From contig WRKB01000214.1 of the NCBI GenBank assembly GCA_009778295.1, forward strand, positions 1 to 5,684: 5,684 nucleotides of DNA. Reading direction: 5' to 3'. Source of the stretch: Betaproteobacteria bacterium. Lineage in GTDB: Bacteria > Desulfobacterota > Desulfovibrionia > Desulfovibrionales > Desulfovibrionaceae. Within the stretch, counting starts at the first letter, position 1, and the number at the start of each line of letters is the position of its first letter. The notes under the pieces were generated by a model that saw only the letters and a list, made by a program, of their open reading frames with translations, made no database searches and was not told where the DNA came from. The position numbers and the translations under genes are program-made. Below are positions 4,666 through 5,684 of the stretch, piece by piece.

Positions 4666-4875
4666 TCAGCGAATGCGGGCCACGGCCAGGAAAGTATGTA
4701 TGGCGTCCCGCACCGTCATAACTGCATAGGCAAGCGAAGAGGCGCGGGCATCCGGCATGGCGGGAACCTCGCGTATCCGCTCTTCACACAGGGAAAGCAT
4801 GAGGGCGGTCAGTTCATTGGCCTTGCGCTCCAGTTCATCAATACCAGGGGCCTGATCACGATTTTGGATGTCCAT
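4666..4875 (-). CDS. Small hypothetical protein, 69 aa
   Basis: I do not recognise this family. The ATG at 4875 is preceded by AAGGAG at a 9-base distance, a strong ribosome site, and the gene ends just before an intrinsic terminator, so it is likely expressed. The protein is hydrophilic and mostly helical by eye: IDELERKANELTALMLSLCEERIREV (12-37) has a heptad-like pattern, then a short break (PAMPDARASS) and a second helix (LAYAVMTVRDAIHTFLAVARIR). A two-helix hairpin that dimerises is plausible. There is no signal peptide or metal motif. The frame stays open upstream to 5061, giving 131 aa, but the extra Arg-rich residues lack a well-placed ribosome site; an ATG at 4944 has AAAGGAG directly abutting it. 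Located between the transfer and defence genes and opposite to both, it could be a regulator, but no function is claimed. Confidence 0.65.
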   Translation of the reverse strand: MDIQNRDQAPGIDELERKANELTALMLSLCEERIREVPAMPDARASSLAYAVMTVRDAIHTFLAVARIR

Positions 4876-5169
4876 ATTCCGTAACTCCTTGTGGAATCTG
4901 GACGGATCACACAGAGCGCCCCATGCCTTTCTTAAACGCCGCATCTCCTTTCTGCGGCGGGTTATTGTTCCGGCACAGGCACCATGCCCATACCGGCTCA
5001 TGCGCCGGGCGTCAAAAGGAAGCGCGGCGCGATCCGCCGTTGCCGACGCAGCGCCGCGCATACAAGCAAGACGGTTATTCCCTTTCCAGTGGATATTCGA
5101 GCATATTTCCTATATGTTTTTTGTCGATAATTGTGGCGTAATTGGGGGCAGATGAACATGGGGTAATGC
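4876..5169. other. Divergent intergenic region between the small gene and the helicase gene
   Basis: It contains the leader of the minus-strand small gene and presumably promoters for both directions. The left two thirds are GC-rich and open in one minus-strand frame. The last 90 bases turn A/T-rich and carry an interrupted palindrome CATAT-TTCCT-ATATG (5102-5116) and GATAAT (5126-5131), a possible -10 without a good -35. A five-codon frame (ATGAACATGGGGTAA, 5153-5167) ends 2 bases before the helicase start codon. Confidence 0.4.
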
Positions 5170-5684
5170 ATGGCAAGTCTTGAAGAAATCACCGTAGGCA
5201 GCAATGTGACCGGCTTGTCGGGCCAAGGTGCGGTGACGATTGTATCCGCCAAATGGCATGGCAACTCCGTTCTGGAAATCGTTTTCAAGGACAGTACCGG
5301 TCAGCTTGGCGATCAAATGCTGTACCGGGAAGATGAAGCCTCCCTTGGGATTGCCGACAGCAGCCTGCCCTGGAGTTTTGACGCTGACGCCAATCTCTTG
5401 CGCCTGACTTCAGAAGCCTATCGCATCCACCTAGCCCATCTTTTTGATCCCTATCTGGCGGTGCATATCTCTGACGTGGAGCCACTGCCACACCAGATTT
5501 CCGCCGTGTATCAGGAAATGCTGAAGCGTCTGCCGCTCCGCTATATCCTGGCGGATGATCCCGGAGCCGGGAAAACGATCATGACTGGCCTGTTTATCAA
5601 GGAACTGATTGCCAGGGGCGACCTGAAACGCTGCCTCATTGTTTCCCCCGGCAATCTTGCCGAGCAATGGCAGGAAGAGCTTTT
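5170..5684 (+). CDS. SNF2-type DEAD/DEAH-box helicase, defence-associated (DrmD-like), N-terminal part
   Basis: The frame is open for 171 codons and runs off the window. After an N-terminal beta-rich stretch with WSFDADANLLRL (68-79) and LAHLFDPYLAVHISDVEPLPHQ (88-109) come helicase motifs: a Q-like motif EPLPHQISAVYQEM (104-117), Walker A LADDPGAGKTIM (127-138) and motif Ia CLIVSPGNLAEQWQEEL (155-171). The N-terminus MASLEEI...G resembles, from memory, large (about 900-1100 aa) helicases found beside DUF1156 methyltransferases. These include DrmD of class 1 DISARM and the helicase of helicase-methylase-ATPase (Hma-type) loci. They would translocate on DNA to help block phage, but the partner genes lie outside the window, so no symbol is assigned. 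The start is preceded by GGGG at 5160-5163. ADDPGAGKT differs from the ADEMGLGKT common in chromatin-remodeller-type SNF2 proteins, favouring the bacterial RapA/DrmD-like branch. Confidence 0.85.
   Translation, partial: MASLEEITVGSNVTGLSGQGAVTIVSAKWHGNSVLEIVFKDSTGQLGDQMLYREDEASLGIADSSLPWSFDADANLLRLTSEAYRIHLAHLFDPYLAVHISDVEPLPHQISAVYQEMLKRLPLRYILADDPGAGKTIMTGLFIKELIARGDLKRCLIVSPGNLAEQWQEEL

Noticed and set aside
4876..5061. N-terminal extension of the 69-aa gene to 131 aa
   Set aside because: The extension is Arg/Ala-rich, its start codons lack a properly spaced ribosome site, and the start at 4875 has a strong one.

Overview
The window looks like the junction between a bacterial chromosome and one end of an integrated mobile element. 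The host is probably a sulfate reducer of the Desulfovibrio group. That placement rests on a multiheme c-type cytochrome lipoprotein at the left edge, moderately GC-rich coding sequence, and mobilization and defence genes of a style familiar from desulfovibrios. It is an inference, since no ribosomal or other marker gene is present.

Left flank (1-285): the 5' end of a minus-strand gene for a lipoprotein cytochrome with at least two CxxCH haem sites. Junction (about 287-738): an imperfect tandem repeat of about 170 bp. Copy 1 ends in the 5' half of a tRNA-Thr gene, copy 2 runs into a complete tRNA-Thr(CGT) with encoded CCA, and a strong intrinsic terminator follows. Paired TAGGGTAG-type motifs with an 11-bp period lie on both sides of the intact tRNA in opposite orientation. 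This resembles an attachment site used more than once.

Replication module (739 to about 2046): a RepA-like initiator resembling IncFII RepA. It is followed by a roughly 650-bp non-coding stretch with a C-rich, G-poor segment (CIS-like), two pairs of direct repeats and a very A/T-rich segment. The layout matches repA-CIS-oriR of IncFII-type plasmids.

Mobilization module (about 2074-4585): a large hairpin carrying an RP4-like nic core (TCCTGCCC), read as oriT. Then come a VirB1/TrbN-type lytic transglycosylase, a TraJ homologue and a TraI relaxase of the RP4 (MOBP) family, all on the plus strand and tightly packed. TraJ and TraI would assemble on oriT to nick one strand for transfer. The transglycosylase would open the cell wall for a mating channel whose genes are not in view.

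Right end (4586-5684): a 69-aa minus-strand orphan gene with its own terminator converges on traI. Beyond a 294-bp gap, a plus-strand SNF2-type helicase starts and runs off the window. Its N-terminus resembles the helicases of DISARM (DrmD-like) and related methylase-linked anti-phage systems, so the element probably carries a defence cargo. The integrase, coupling protein, type IV secretion genes and the other element end are not in the window, so ICE, IME and integrated plasmid cannot be told apart.
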